A stretch of DNA of 14,751 nucleotides, taken from positions 1-14,751 of the forward strand of contig CAUEBO010000061.1 of NCBI GenBank assembly GCA_958454405.1, read 5' to 3'. The stretch is from an uncultured Eggerthellaceae bacterium. GTDB lineage: Bacteria; Actinomycetota; Coriobacteriia; Coriobacteriales; Eggerthellaceae. Shown in pieces: positions 1-9,120 of the stretch. Numbering within the stretch: the stretch's first letter is position 1; every line of letters begins with the position of its first letter. The notes beneath the pieces were generated by a model. It saw only the letters and a list, made by a program, of their open reading frames with translations, was not told the origin of the DNA and did no database searches. The translations under genes and the position numbers were made by a program.

Positions 1-1485
<1,485 letters not shown>

Positions 1486-1516
1486 CACCCGATCCCGCAA
1501 CGACATAGCGCGACCA

Positions 1517-1547
1517 GGCGGCCCCGGAACGACGTTCCGGGGCCGCC
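1517..1547 (+). terminator. Strong hairpin terminator after hppA
   Basis: A perfect 14-bp stem (left arm GGCGGCCCCGGAAC, 1517-1530; right arm 1534-1547) with a 3-base loop starts 31 bases after the hppA stop codon. There is no T-run after it, as is common in GC-rich actinobacteria, so termination is inferred from the stem strength and its position. The arms are fully complementary, so it could act on either strand. Confidence 0.8.
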
Positions 1548-2050
1548 GTGCGTTATGCGGAGGGGAGCGCGCCGCATAATCGCCGATCGTCTTCGGAAGG
1601 CCGGTATCTTTGGAAGCGCTCCTGCATCGTGCATCTTCAGGTCGCCCTCGAGCGCCAAGCGGTTGGTTTTTAACGGATGCGGCACTCTGGCGCACATGCG
1701 CCGATCCATCGTGCCGAATGCGGCATGCCTTGGTGAATGCCGCTCCCACCTCAACACAACTCCTGTACATAAAACATCCTAAGACAGCCCAGGGGGGGCT
1801 TGAGCCCGCTCCTGCGCTCTTCAGGGCAGCGATCCGGCATCTGCATGCCATGACCGGCTCCCTGTTGCATGGCTTCTGCGAGGGGAGGCCGAACCGCGCA
1901 TAGCATCGGCCGAGCGGGAAGGCGGGCTGAAAACGCCAGCGGCTTTCCGGACGGTTTTCTGCATCCGGATGCCGTCGCTTCGGCGAAGCGCAGGAACGCT
2001 TTTTCTACGCTTGCATATGTGCATAGCCATCTGCCCGTACTCGTAAAGGG
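1548..2050. other. Intergenic stretch with no convincing gene
   Basis: About 500 bases between the hppA terminator and the first promoter. The open frames here are short, have no good ribosome binding site and give arginine- and serine-rich translations typical of out-of-frame GC-rich DNA. Small inverted repeats are present: GGCGCA/TGCGCC at 1689-1702, CGCTTC/GAAGCG at 1976-1990, and an overlapping AAGCG/CGCTT at 1986-2001 followed by three further T. I see no tRNA, repeat array or insertion sequence. It may be remnant DNA left by rearrangement beside hppA. Confidence 0.5.
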
Positions 2051-2052
2051 TC

Positions 2053-2080
2053 TTGACTAAATCTTCACAGGGTGTATTCT
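2053..2080 (+). promoter_or_regulatory. Promoter of the SDR-led operon
   Basis: A -35 hexamer TTGACT (2053-2058) and a -10 hexamer TATTCT (2075-2080) are separated by 16 bases. The -10 is 50 bases ahead of the SDR start codon. The same two hexamers at the same spacing occur ahead of the CoA-transferase gene (13296-13323), which supports this being a real promoter and not chance. The transcription start should fall inside the palindrome that follows. Confidence 0.65.
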
Positions 2081-2082
2081 AT

Positions 2083-2104
2083 GAACATGTTACGTAACAC
2101 GTTC
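2083..2104. promoter_or_regulatory. 22-bp palindromic operator, TetR-like
   Basis: Left arm GAACATGTTAC (2083-2093) and right arm GTAACACGTTC (2094-2104) are complementary at 10 of 11 pairs; only A2087/C2100 breaks the symmetry. It begins 2 bases after the -10 box, so it covers the expected transcription start, a position typical of repressor sites. TetR-family repressors bind such inverted repeats, and a TetR gene lies at 12544 in the same cluster; the pairing of that protein with this site is inference. Confidence 0.6.
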
Positions 2105-2130
2105 TGTCAATCAATTCGGAAAGGACGGCG

Positions 2131-2913
2131 ATGAATAAAACAGAAGGTCGCGTGATCGTGGTAACAGGTGCCGCGAAACCGGACGGCATCGGTGCGAAGA
2201 CGTGCCTGACCTTTATCGAAAAGGAGCCGGATTGTCAGATTGTCGTGTTGGACGTTTTGGACGATCGGGTTGGGGAATGGGCATCGGAACGTGAGAACGT
2301 GACGTACATTCACGCTGACGTTTCAAATCGGGAAGATGTTGTCGCAGCGAAGAAACGAGTCATCGATCGGTTCGGAAAAGTCGATGTGTTGGTTTGCGGT
2401 GCGGCTTACCAAGGTCCTGGAAGCCTTCCTCTGGAGAGCCTCTCTGAAGAAAGTTGGAAAGCTTGCATCGACGTGAACCTGAACGGCACGTTTTTCTGCT
2501 GCCAAGCGTTCGGCAGCGCCATGCTGGGCAGGGGCGGTTCCATCGTGAACATCTCGTCGATGGGAGGCGTGAATCCGATTTTCATCTCAGGTTCGTACAG
2601 TCCTTCGAAAGCCGGCGTGATCATGCTCTCGAAGCAGCTTGCCGGAGAATGGGGGCCTCACAGGGTTCGCGTCAATGTGGTCGCCCCGGGACACACGTAC
2701 ACGGACATCAACCGAGAACGAATCGACAAGCCGGGCGCACGGGAGAGAAGAAACGCCATGACGCCTTTGGGGCGCGTCGGCGAACCCGCTGACCAGGCGA
2801 ACGCAGTGTATTTCCTGGCAAGCGACGAGGCCGACTACATCACGGGATCCGTTCTGCTGGTGGACGGCGGCATGACGGTCAACACCCTCGCTCCTTTGAT
2901 GACCGCATTCTAG
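2131..2913 (+). CDS. Classical SDR-family NAD(P)-dependent oxidoreductase
   Basis: 260-residue cytosolic dehydrogenase/reductase that interconverts a hydroxyl and a keto group with NAD(P)(H). A Rossmann fold is visible: cofactor loop TGAAKPDGIG (12-21), Asp41 at the end of the second strand (favouring NAD(H)), the ADV motif (62-64), Asn116, Ser142/Ser143, Tyr156 and Lys160 in YSPSK, and a C-terminal VDGG. The full catalytic tetrad is present. The glycine loop has five residues between TG and GIG where most classical SDRs have three. The ATG start follows GGAAAGGA (2118-2125) by 5 bases. It is first in the operon, 46 bases before the flavoprotein start. In context it may reduce a 2-oxoacid to the 2-hydroxyacid that feeds the dehydratase, or oxidise another hydroxyl of the substrate; SDR substrates cannot be read from sequence. 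Confidence 0.9.
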   Translation: MNKTEGRVIVVTGAAKPDGIGAKTCLTFIEKEPDCQIVVLDVLDDRVGEWASERENVTYIHADVSNREDVVAAKKRVIDRFGKVDVLVCGAAYQGPGSLPLESLSEESWKACIDVNLNGTFFCCQAFGSAMLGRGGSIVNISSMGGVNPIFISGSYSPSKAGVIMLSKQLAGEWGPHRVRVNVVAPGHTYTDINRERIDKPGARERRNAMTPLGRVGEPADQANAVYFLASDEADYITGSVLLVDGGMTVNTLAPLMTAF

Positions 2914-2933
2914 CCGGCGGCCACGAGGCCGGC
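2913..2933 (+). other. Intercistronic hairpin between SDR and flavoprotein genes
   Basis: GCCGGC at 2913-2918 and again at 2928-2933 can form a 6-bp stem with a 9-base loop directly at the SDR stop codon. No T-run follows. It could tune mRNA stability between the two genes; its function is not shown by the sequence. Confidence 0.4.
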
Positions 2934-2959
2934 GCGGCTGGTTACAGAAAGGATTGGTC

Positions 2960-5035
2960 TTGGCGGCGACATACGACACGTTGCTTTCGCCCATAGAAGT
3001 AGGGGGAAAGACACTCAGAAACCGCATCGTCAAAACGGCGGCAGGCAGCAGGTATTGGTCGAAGGACGGCTTCGTCACTGACAGGGTCAAGGCCCTCTTC
3101 GACAAGATCAGTTTCGGAGGAGCCGCCATGGTCTGCGTGGACACCTTGGCGTTCATGCCATGGAGGGATGCGAAATTTACCATGGGCGGCGTTTGGGACG
3201 ACAAGTTCGTTCCGGGATTGAGGGAACTCGCCGATCTCGTTCATGCCAATGGCGCCATCGTCATCGGGCAACTGCATCATGCGGGTCCGGCGGATTTCAC
3301 CGACCCCGTCGGCCCCTCGGCCCTCACTGGCGCGGAAGCGCCGCTGAACGATCCCGCTCCGCGCGCTCTTTCCCTTGCGGAGATCGAAGACATGAAAGAG
3401 CACTACGTTGCGGCCGTTCGAAGACTGGTGGAGGCCGGCTTCGACGGAGTGGAGGTCCACGCTGCGCACGGCTATTTCATGGCGAGCTTCCTCTCGCGGG
3501 TGTGGAACAAGCGAACCGATCGATACGGCATCGATACGTTTGAAAACCGCACTCGCCTGCCTCGTGAAATCATGCAGGGGGTCCGCGCGAACAGCCCCGA
3601 TGCCTTCCTGATGGGGGTGCGTTTCAACGGCATCGAATTCGGCAACGAACGGGCGATGGGGATCGAGGAATCCTGCGAGATAGCCAAGCTGTTCGAAGCC
3701 GAAGGCGTCGACTACATCTCCATCACGGGCGAAGGCTTCGGAAAAATCCCTTCGCCGATGCTCTACCTCCCCGTCGACTATTTCCCGTATCCGGAACCCG
3801 ATGATTTCATGAAGCCCTCCGTGAAAGACTTCGAGGGCCTTGGAACGCTTGTTCCCGCTGCCGAGGCCGTCAAGCGGACGGTGAGCGTGCCCGTGATATG
3901 CGTCGGGCGCTTGGATGAGAACAAGGCCGAAGAGGTCCTGTCCCAGGGAAAGGCGGATCTCGCCGGATTCAATCGCGCTTTGTGGGCCGATCCCGACATG
4001 CCTCGAAAACTGATGGAAGGACGTCCCGAGGACATTCGCCATTGCACGCGCTGCGGCACGTGCGAAGGAGGAGGAAAGATCGCAACCATGGGTCCCCGCG
4101 TATGTCGCGTGAATCCCGCTCTCGGGCGATACGATCTTGACGTTCGGCCGGCGGCCGAGAGAAGGAAAGTGCTCGTCGTAGGCGGCGGCCCTGCTGGAAT
4201 GGAGGCCGCATGCACGGCAGCCGCCTGCGGCCATGAAGTGACGCTGTACGAACGGGAGCCCAAGCTCGGCGGGCATTTGCCGCTCGCGTCCATGATCAAA
4301 GGCACGTACCTGGACAACGTCGAGTCGATCCTGGCGTACCTCGTTCACATGGTCGAGAAGCTTCCCATCACGGTGAAGACGGGCGCTGAGGCGACGGTGG
4401 AGTCGATACGCGCGGATGCCCCGGACGCGGTGGTCATCGCCTGCGGCGGACGCTACGAGATAGCCGAAATGGAAGGCGCGACGAAGGGAAACTGCACGGA
4501 TGTGAACAAGCTGCAGAGCAGGGCGAAGCTTCCCCTTCGCCTGTTCGGCAGCGGCTTCGTCAATTCAGCGACCAAGCATTTCTTGCCCGGCGTTGGCAAA
4601 GACGTCGTGGTGATGGGGGCCGGCATGGCCGGATTGCAAGGTGCTTTGTGGCTGAAAAAGCGAAACCGCAAGGTGACGATCGTCGCATCGGACGACAAGA
4701 TAGCGGACCAGATGCCGCCCCGGTACCGCAATCGACTGCTTCCTTGGTTCGAGAGAAACGACGTGGAGATCATTGTCGATGCGTCGAAGATTCGGCTTTC
4801 GCGCGCAGGGGCGTCTCTTGAGGCGGCGGGGTCGGTGCGGGACGTCAGCTGCGATACGGCGATGTCGCTGCCTGGCATGTCCGCCGCTACGGAGCTCTAC
4901 GATGCGGTCAAGGCCGAAGGCATGGAGGCCTACCTTGTCGGGTCCGCGAAAGGCGAAGGGAACGATCTCATCGTCGACGCCATCCGAGACGGTCGCGAAG
5001 TCGGCCTGGCCTTGTCATGTCGCGAAAAGCAATGA
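2960..5035 (+). CDS. OYE-type FMN/Fe-S/FAD oxidoreductase (enoate or 2,4-dienoyl-CoA reductase-like)
   Basis: 691-residue three-domain flavoenzyme expected to reduce an activated C=C bond with NAD(P)H. Residues about 1-360 form the FMN TIM barrel with the HAAHGY motif (167-172; Tyr172 matches the proton-donating Tyr of 2,4-dienoyl-CoA reductase) and RTDRYG (185-190). Cys362, Cys365, Cys368 and Cys382 are the 4Fe-4S ligands. An FAD domain starts at VLVVGGGPAG (404-413) and the NAD(P)H subdomain at VVVMGAGMAG (549-558). The cysteine spacing is C-x2-C-x2-C-x13-C, not the usual C-x2-C-x3-C-x11/12-C. I chose TTG at 2960 because AAAGGA ends 6 bases before it; the in-frame TTG at 2954 touches that site. 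Relatives include BaiCD/BaiH, clostridial enoate reductase and trimethylamine dehydrogenase. Next to dehydratase genes, reduction of the enoate product is the best guess. Confidence 0.92.
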   Translation: MAATYDTLLSPIEVGGKTLRNRIVKTAAGSRYWSKDGFVTDRVKALFDKISFGGAAMVCVDTLAFMPWRDAKFTMGGVWDDKFVPGLRELADLVHANGAIVIGQLHHAGPADFTDPVGPSALTGAEAPLNDPAPRALSLAEIEDMKEHYVAAVRRLVEAGFDGVEVHAAHGYFMASFLSRVWNKRTDRYGIDTFENRTRLPREIMQGVRANSPDAFLMGVRFNGIEFGNERAMGIEESCEIAKLFEAEGVDYISITGEGFGKIPSPMLYLPVDYFPYPEPDDFMKPSVKDFEGLGTLVPAAEAVKRTVSVPVICVGRLDENKAEEVLSQGKADLAGFNRALWADPDMPRKLMEGRPEDIRHCTRCGTCEGGGKIATMGPRVCRVNPALGRYDLDVRPAAERRKVLVVGGGPAGMEAACTAAACGHEVTLYEREPKLGGHLPLASMIKGTYLDNVESILAYLVHMVEKLPITVKTGAEATVESIRADAPDAVVIACGGRYEIAEMEGATKGNCTDVNKLQSRAKLPLRLFGSGFVNSATKHFLPGVGKDVVVMGAGMAGLQGALWLKKRNRKVTIVASDDKIADQMPPRYRNRLLPWFERNDVEIIVDASKIRLSRAGASLEAAGSVRDVSCDTAMSLPGMSAATELYDAVKAEGMEAYLVGSAKGEGNDLIVDAIRDGREVGLALSCREKQ

Positions 5036-5065
5036 TCTCCGCAATATCCGGCTGAAGAGAGGGGA

Positions 5066-5087
5066 GCGTCCTGGGGGTGCGGGACGC
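5066..5087 (+). other. Intercistronic hairpin before the TRAP genes
   Basis: GCGTCC (5066-5071) pairs with GGACGC (5082-5087) around a 10-base loop, between the flavoprotein stop and the ribosome binding site of the TRAP small permease. No T-run follows, so processing or partial attenuation is as likely as termination. Confidence 0.35.
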
Positions 5088-5106
5088 GCTTCGGAAAGGA
5101 TGCACG

Positions 5107-5745
5107 TTGGAAGATTTGAGAGTCAAATCCAAGCAGAAGTGCCTTTTCGGTGATCATGGTCCAATCAGGTGGCTGGACAACCACTTCGAGGAGGCTCTTC
5201 TGATCCTCCTCCTGGTCCTCATTTCATGCGTTGAACTCATGCAGGTCATCGCAAGAAACGTGCCGTTCGTGCCGTCTTTGACGTGGGCGGAGGAATTCTG
5301 CCGTTTCGCTTGGATTGCGACGGTGTTCCTGTCGCTTCCCTACACCATTCGCACTGCCACGACGCTGAGGGTCACCGCCCTTCTCGAGATGCTGCCGTGG
5401 AAGATCCAAAACATCATGAATTGCGCGGTCGATGTTTTCACCTTCGCGGTGCTGACGGTGCTTTCCTGGAATGCCGTCGGGGTTCTCCAAGGCATCTTGG
5501 CAAGCGATGAGACCTCGCCCGCGATGATGATGCCCATGTGGATCATGTACGCCATCGTTCTGGCCGGTTTCGCGCTGGGCGCCCTGCGCAGCGTCCAGAT
5601 GACCGTCCTCCATGTCAAGAACCTCAACGTGCCGCCGCCCAACAGCGTCGAGCAGCAGGCGGAAATGGAGGTCGCAGCAGAAATGCGCGACAGCAAGGCC
5701 TTCTCGGGGACGGATGCCGATACGAGCGAAGGGGGGCGATCGTAA
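5107..5745 (+). CDS. dctQ: TRAP transporter small permease subunit (DctQ family)
   Basis: 212-residue membrane protein, the four-helix small subunit of a tripartite ATP-independent periplasmic transporter. Hydrophobic segments lie at about 30-50, 62-80, 103-125 and 144-165. The family hallmark, Trp plus paired Glu and Arg at the start of helix 2, is seen as TWAEEFCRF (59-67). The C-terminal 45 residues are a charged, Glu/Asp/Ser-rich tail. I chose the TTG start at 5107 because GGAAAGGA (5093-5100) stands 6 bases before it, the same arrangement as the preceding gene; a GTG at 5077 would add 10 residues but has a poorly placed binding site. The stop codon overlaps the start of the large permease by one base (TAATG), so the two are likely translationally coupled. 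Confidence 0.9.
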   Translation: MEDLRVKSKQKCLFGDHGPIRWLDNHFEEALLILLLVLISCVELMQVIARNVPFVPSLTWAEEFCRFAWIATVFLSLPYTIRTATTLRVTALLEMLPWKIQNIMNCAVDVFTFAVLTVLSWNAVGVLQGILASDETSPAMMMPMWIMYAIVLAGFALGALRSVQMTVLHVKNLNVPPPNSVEQQAEMEVAAEMRDSKAFSGTDADTSEGGRS

Positions 5746-7034
5746 TGCCCGCAGTGCTGGTTTTTGCAGTGTTTCTCGTTGCCATTGCATTGGCTGTGCC
5801 GATTGGCATTGCCATGGTGGCAGGATCGCTGGCGCCCATCGTGTTCACGGGCTCCGGGGGCAGCATTCCCCAGCTGATCAACAACGCGTTTTCGGGGGCG
5901 AACACCACGCCCATTCTGGCGGTGCCGTTGTTCATCTTCGGTGGAATCATCATGGCGGAAGGCGGCATATCCAAGAAGCTGTTCAACTTCTTCGCTTTCT
6001 TCGTCGGCCGATTCTCTGGCGGCGTACCTTGCGCAGTGATCCTGACCTGTCTGTTCTACGGAGCCATTTCCGGATCAGGTCCGGCGACGGCTGCTGCCGT
6101 CGGCGCGATGTGCGTGCCGTTTCTCGTGAGCCTGGGATACGACCGCAAGTGGAGCGCCGCGGTGATCGTCGTTGCCGGCGGCTTGGGCGTGATCATACCC
6201 CCGTCGATCCCGTTCGTCCTGTACTCGCTGGCCACTGGCGTTTCAACGGGCTCCCTGTTCATCGGCGGCATCTTCCCCGGCATACTCATCGGCCTGTGCC
6301 TGATGGTCTACAGCGTCATCCACTGCAGGCGGAAAGGGGAGGACCGTGAGCGCATCGAAAGCGCGATGCTCGAGATCAAAGGGGAGGGATTCGGCCGACT
6401 GTTCCTGGACAGCCTGCCGGCGCTGCTGTGCCCGGTCATCGTTTTGGGCGGAATATACGCCGGCTTCGTGACGCCCACTGAAGCTGCGTGCGTCAGCGTG
6501 TTCTACGCGCTCTTCGTTTCGCTGTTCATCTACCGGACCGTCAAGCTCTCCGACATACTCGGGATCATGGTGACCGCGGTTCGCACCTACGGCGGCCTTG
6601 CTTTCGTGCTGGCGTTCGCCACGGCGTTCGGACGCGTGCTGGCTCTGACGGGCGCTTCGGCGGCGATCACCTCGTTCATCACGAACACGTTCGGAAGCGT
6701 GTGGGTCGCTCTCACGGTCCTCACGGTTCTGTTCCTGATTCTCGGCATGGTCATGGACACCGGTCCGGTCATCATCATCCTGGCGCCCATCCTGCTTCCC
6801 GCCATGCAGGCAATGGGATTGGATCCGGTGCACTTCGGCGTCGTTTTGGTTTGCTGCCTGTCCATCGGCCTCGCGACGCCTCCTTTCGGATTGAACCTGT
6901 TCGTGGTCGCCAACATCGCGGATGAGAAGCCGATGGCGATCGCGCGTCGATCGGTGCGCTTCATCGGAGTGTTTTTGATCGCCCTGGTTGCGATCGTGTA
7001 CGTCCCTTGGTTCTCGACGTGGTTCCTGGGGTAA
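5745..7034 (+). CDS. dctM: TRAP transporter large permease subunit (DctM family)
   Basis: 429-residue polytopic membrane protein that forms the ion-coupled transport channel of the TRAP system. Family motifs are visible in order: PLFIFGGIIM (61-70), GAISGSGPATAAAVG (106-120), IIPPSIPFVLY (150-160), TPTEAA (243-248), MDTGPVIIILAPILLP (337-352) and GLATPPFGLNLF (375-386). The length is typical of the family, and helices run throughout. The ATG overlaps the last base of the small permease stop codon, with a G-rich binding site (GAAGGGGGG, about 5728-5736). Together with the small permease and the binding protein downstream it imports a carboxylate using the Na+ or H+ gradient. The class to which the substrate belongs cannot be told from this subunit. 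Confidence 0.96.
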   Translation: MPAVLVFAVFLVAIALAVPIGIAMVAGSLAPIVFTGSGGSIPQLINNAFSGANTTPILAVPLFIFGGIIMAEGGISKKLFNFFAFFVGRFSGGVPCAVILTCLFYGAISGSGPATAAAVGAMCVPFLVSLGYDRKWSAAVIVVAGGLGVIIPPSIPFVLYSLATGVSTGSLFIGGIFPGILIGLCLMVYSVIHCRRKGEDRERIESAMLEIKGEGFGRLFLDSLPALLCPVIVLGGIYAGFVTPTEAACVSVFYALFVSLFIYRTVKLSDILGIMVTAVRTYGGLAFVLAFATAFGRVLALTGASAAITSFITNTFGSVWVALTVLTVLFLILGMVMDTGPVIIILAPILLPAMQAMGLDPVHFGVVLVCCLSIGLATPPFGLNLFVVANIADEKPMAIARRSVRFIGVFLIALVAIVYVPWFSTWFLG

Positions 7035-7046
7035 GTGGTGGTTTTG

Positions 7047-7061
7047 CCGGCCTTGGGCCGG
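7047..7061 (+). other. Intercistronic hairpin between permease and binding protein
   Basis: CCGGCC (7047-7052), loop TTG, GGCCGG (7056-7061): a perfect 6-bp stem 12 bases after the large permease stop. Such structures between transporter genes often let the binding protein be made in excess over the permeases by stabilising its part of the mRNA; here that role is inferred from position only. Confidence 0.45.
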
Positions 7062-7102
7062 TGGAATGAAGGGGAGTTGGAAGGAAATCGAAAGGAGAGG
7101 AA

Positions 7103-8215
7103 ATGCGAACTATCGAGAAGTCTCAACGGAACAGGTGTTCAACACGGTTTTGCATGTTCGTTTCAACGTTGGCCGTCGCCTTGGCGGCGAGCATGCTCGG
7201 ATTGATCGGATGCGCGAGCGACGAAGGCCCGCAATCGTCGGATGCGTCTTCGGAAGGAAGCGCGTATGCCGATCTGCAACCGGTGACTTTGATCCTTGCC
7301 GACTGCGCAAGTCCGGAATCTGCAGGAAACCTGTGGTCTCAGGAGTTCGCCGATCGAGCCAGCGAGATCACGGGCGGAAAGCTCACGGTCGATTACCATG
7401 GGAACAGCGAGCTCGGCGGCGATGTGGATCTGATTCGCCAGGAGCAGAGCAACGACATCCAGATGGTGGTTTCTCAGCCTGCTCCCATCGTGTCGTTCAT
7501 CCCTGAACTTGCCGCCTTCGATTTGCCGATGGTGTTCGCAACGAGCGAATCCGATCAGATAGAAGAGGTTCTGAACGGGGACAATGAGTTTACTGCAGCC
7601 TTGCAGGAAGCGTACGGCAAAGGAAAGCTGTACAACTTGGGCTTTTTGCAGGATGCAACCTATCGCCTGACCACGTCAAACAAGGCGTTGAACGGCTTGG
7701 ACGATTTCTCAGGCTTCCAAATTCGCACGATGGAGAACAACAACCACATGGCATTCTGGCAAGCTCTCGGCGCTGAGCCCACCCCGCTGGCCTTCAGCGA
7801 GGTGTATTTCGCCTTGCAGAACGGCACGGTCGACGGTCAAGAGAACCCCACCGACACGGCCGTTGGAGCCAGCCTTCAGGAGGTCCAGAGCTATATTTGC
7901 AGGACCAATCACATCCTGTCTTCTTACAACATGAGCATCAACAAGGAAGCTTGGGATTCCTTGGATCCTGCGTACCAGGCTGCCATCGAGCAGGCTTTCG
8001 AAGAGGCCACTGGCGAAATAAAGTCTCAGCTCGGCGATCTTGATGCTGCAAGCACCCAGACGATGCTGGATTCCGGGATGGAGCTCATCGAGTACGGGGA
8101 CGGATTCTTCGAAGAGGTGCTGGCTCTCGACGCCGTCCAAGATCTCTACGACAGCATCAGCGAGCAGACCAACGGCGTGAGCGATATGCTCATCGGCGAA
8201 CTTGGGAAAGCGTAG
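7103..8215 (+). CDS. dctP: TRAP transporter substrate-binding lipoprotein (DctP family)
   Basis: 370-residue solute receptor that captures the substrate outside the membrane and hands it to the permeases. The N-terminus has basic residues, a hydrophobic stretch (about 17-34) and a lipobox LIGC with Cys37 as the lipidated residue, followed by a Ser/Asp/Glu-rich linker; membrane anchoring fits a Gram-positive cell. The DctP fold is seen from about residue 58, with FQIRTMEN carrying Arg208, at the position of the arginine that clamps the substrate carboxylate in this family, and the VDGQENP motif (243-249). The presence of this arginine supports a carboxylate ligand. The ATG follows AGGAGAGG (7093-7100) by 2 bases; upstream GGAAGGAA may also help. 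The gene comes last in the TRAP set, where many systems place it first. Confidence 0.93.
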   Translation: MRTIEKSQRNRCSTRFCMFVSTLAVALAASMLGLIGCASDEGPQSSDASSEGSAYADLQPVTLILADCASPESAGNLWSQEFADRASEITGGKLTVDYHGNSELGGDVDLIRQEQSNDIQMVVSQPAPIVSFIPELAAFDLPMVFATSESDQIEEVLNGDNEFTAALQEAYGKGKLYNLGFLQDATYRLTTSNKALNGLDDFSGFQIRTMENNNHMAFWQALGAEPTPLAFSEVYFALQNGTVDGQENPTDTAVGASLQEVQSYICRTNHILSSYNMSINKEAWDSLDPAYQAAIEQAFEEATGEIKSQLGDLDAASTQTMLDSGMELIEYGDGFFEEVLALDAVQDLYDSISEQTNGVSDMLIGELGKA

Positions 8216-8277
8216 GCGGACGGCATGCGGATAGCGGAGTAGATCGGTCCATTGCGTGCGGATAAGGAAACGGTGCT

Positions 8278-9087
8278 GTGTACGGATTGGGAATTGATAT
8301 CGGCTCGACCGCATCGAAGGTCGCCATCGTCGACGAAGGACGAAATCTGGTGGGTTCGTCGATATGCTCTTTGGGCGCTGGCACGAGCGGCGCTGTCAAA
8401 GCTTTGTCCATGGCGTTCGAGCAAGCGGGCCTCGACTGGAACGATATGGCCTGCAGCGTGGCGACTGGCTACGGGCGGCAACGTTTCGACCGGGCAGACA
8501 AGCAGATCAGCGAGATCAGCTGCCATGCGAAAGGCGTGGATCTGCTTCTGCCCGGGGTCCGCACCATCGTCGACATCGGGGGCCAGGATGCCAAGGCCTT
8601 GCGCCTTCAGCCGAACGGCGCGCTTGAAGAGTTCATAATGAACGAGAAATGCGCTGCTGGAACAGGGCGTTTCCTCGATGTGATGGCGCGGGTCGTCGAG
8701 AGCGAGGTGTCTTGCCTGGAAGAACTCGACGCCCAATCCGACGCGCCGGTTGACATAAGTTCGACATGCACGGTGTTTGCAGAGTCCGAAGTGGTCTCTC
8801 GCCTCGCCGCCGGAGATCCTATCCCCAACATCGTCGCTGGCATCCATCGTTCGGTGGCAAGAAGGGCGGCGGGCCTTGTCCGCAGGTTGGGTCCCATCGA
8901 GGCGCCGGTCGCCATGAGCGGCGGGGTCGCTCGCAATCGGGGAGTGGTTCGCGCGCTCGAGAGGGAGCTTGGAGTGCCCATCGAAGTGCCCGTCCATTGC
9001 CAGCTTTGCGGTGCGTTCGGCGCCGCCCTTTTTGCGGTCGAGCGTGCGGAGCGCGGTTGGGGGGCTTCGGAAGCGGGAATCGTTTGA
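8278..9087 (+). CDS. hgdC: 2-hydroxyacyl-CoA dehydratase activator ATPase (HgdC/FldI/HadI family)
   Basis: 269-residue cytosolic iron-sulfur ATPase (component A) that injects one high-energy electron into the dehydratase at the cost of ATP. It belongs to the BcrAD/BadFG/HgdC group with the ASKHA fold. Visible are the phosphate-binding GIDIGSTASK (5-14), DIGGQD (99-104), MNEKCAAGTGRF with Cys125 and SSTCTVFAESEV with Cys164 (the two cysteines per monomer that hold one 4Fe-4S cluster across the homodimer), and the adenosine loop SGGVARN (214-220). The length matches HgdC (about 260). GTG is used as start, 7 bases after AAGGAAA (8264-8270). Only one activator gene is present, unlike benzoyl-CoA reductase, which has two such subunits (BcrA and BcrD). 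It is followed directly by the two dehydratase subunits. Confidence 0.95.
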   Translation: MYGLGIDIGSTASKVAIVDEGRNLVGSSICSLGAGTSGAVKALSMAFEQAGLDWNDMACSVATGYGRQRFDRADKQISEISCHAKGVDLLLPGVRTIVDIGGQDAKALRLQPNGALEEFIMNEKCAAGTGRFLDVMARVVESEVSCLEELDAQSDAPVDISSTCTVFAESEVVSRLAAGDPIPNIVAGIHRSVARRAAGLVRRLGPIEAPVAMSGGVARNRGVVRALERELGVPIEVPVHCQLCGAFGAALFAVERAERGWGASEAGIV

Positions 9088-9120
9088 GTGGCCGGCATTG
9101 CGAAACAGGAGGAACATGCC

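Noticed and set aside
1689..1702. GGCGCA/TGCGCC inverted repeat as a terminator or phage attachment core
   Set aside because: Only six pairs with a 2-base gap, no T-run, and no integrase or tRNA nearby.
1555..2060. Short open frames in the gap after hppA
   Set aside because: No ribosome binding sites, no codon bias and no recognisable product; overlapping frames on both strands look alike.
2942..4348. 468-codon open frame on the minus strand opposite the flavoprotein
   Set aside because: Antisense to the FMN domain with no recognisable motif and no binding site; a composition effect.
2131..5035. Part of a bai bile-acid 7-dehydroxylation operon
   Set aside because: SDR, OYE-type enzyme and CoA-transferase recall BaiA, BaiCD and BaiF, but no BaiE-like dehydratase, BaiB ligase or BaiG carrier is present, and the radical dehydratase set points to another chemistry.
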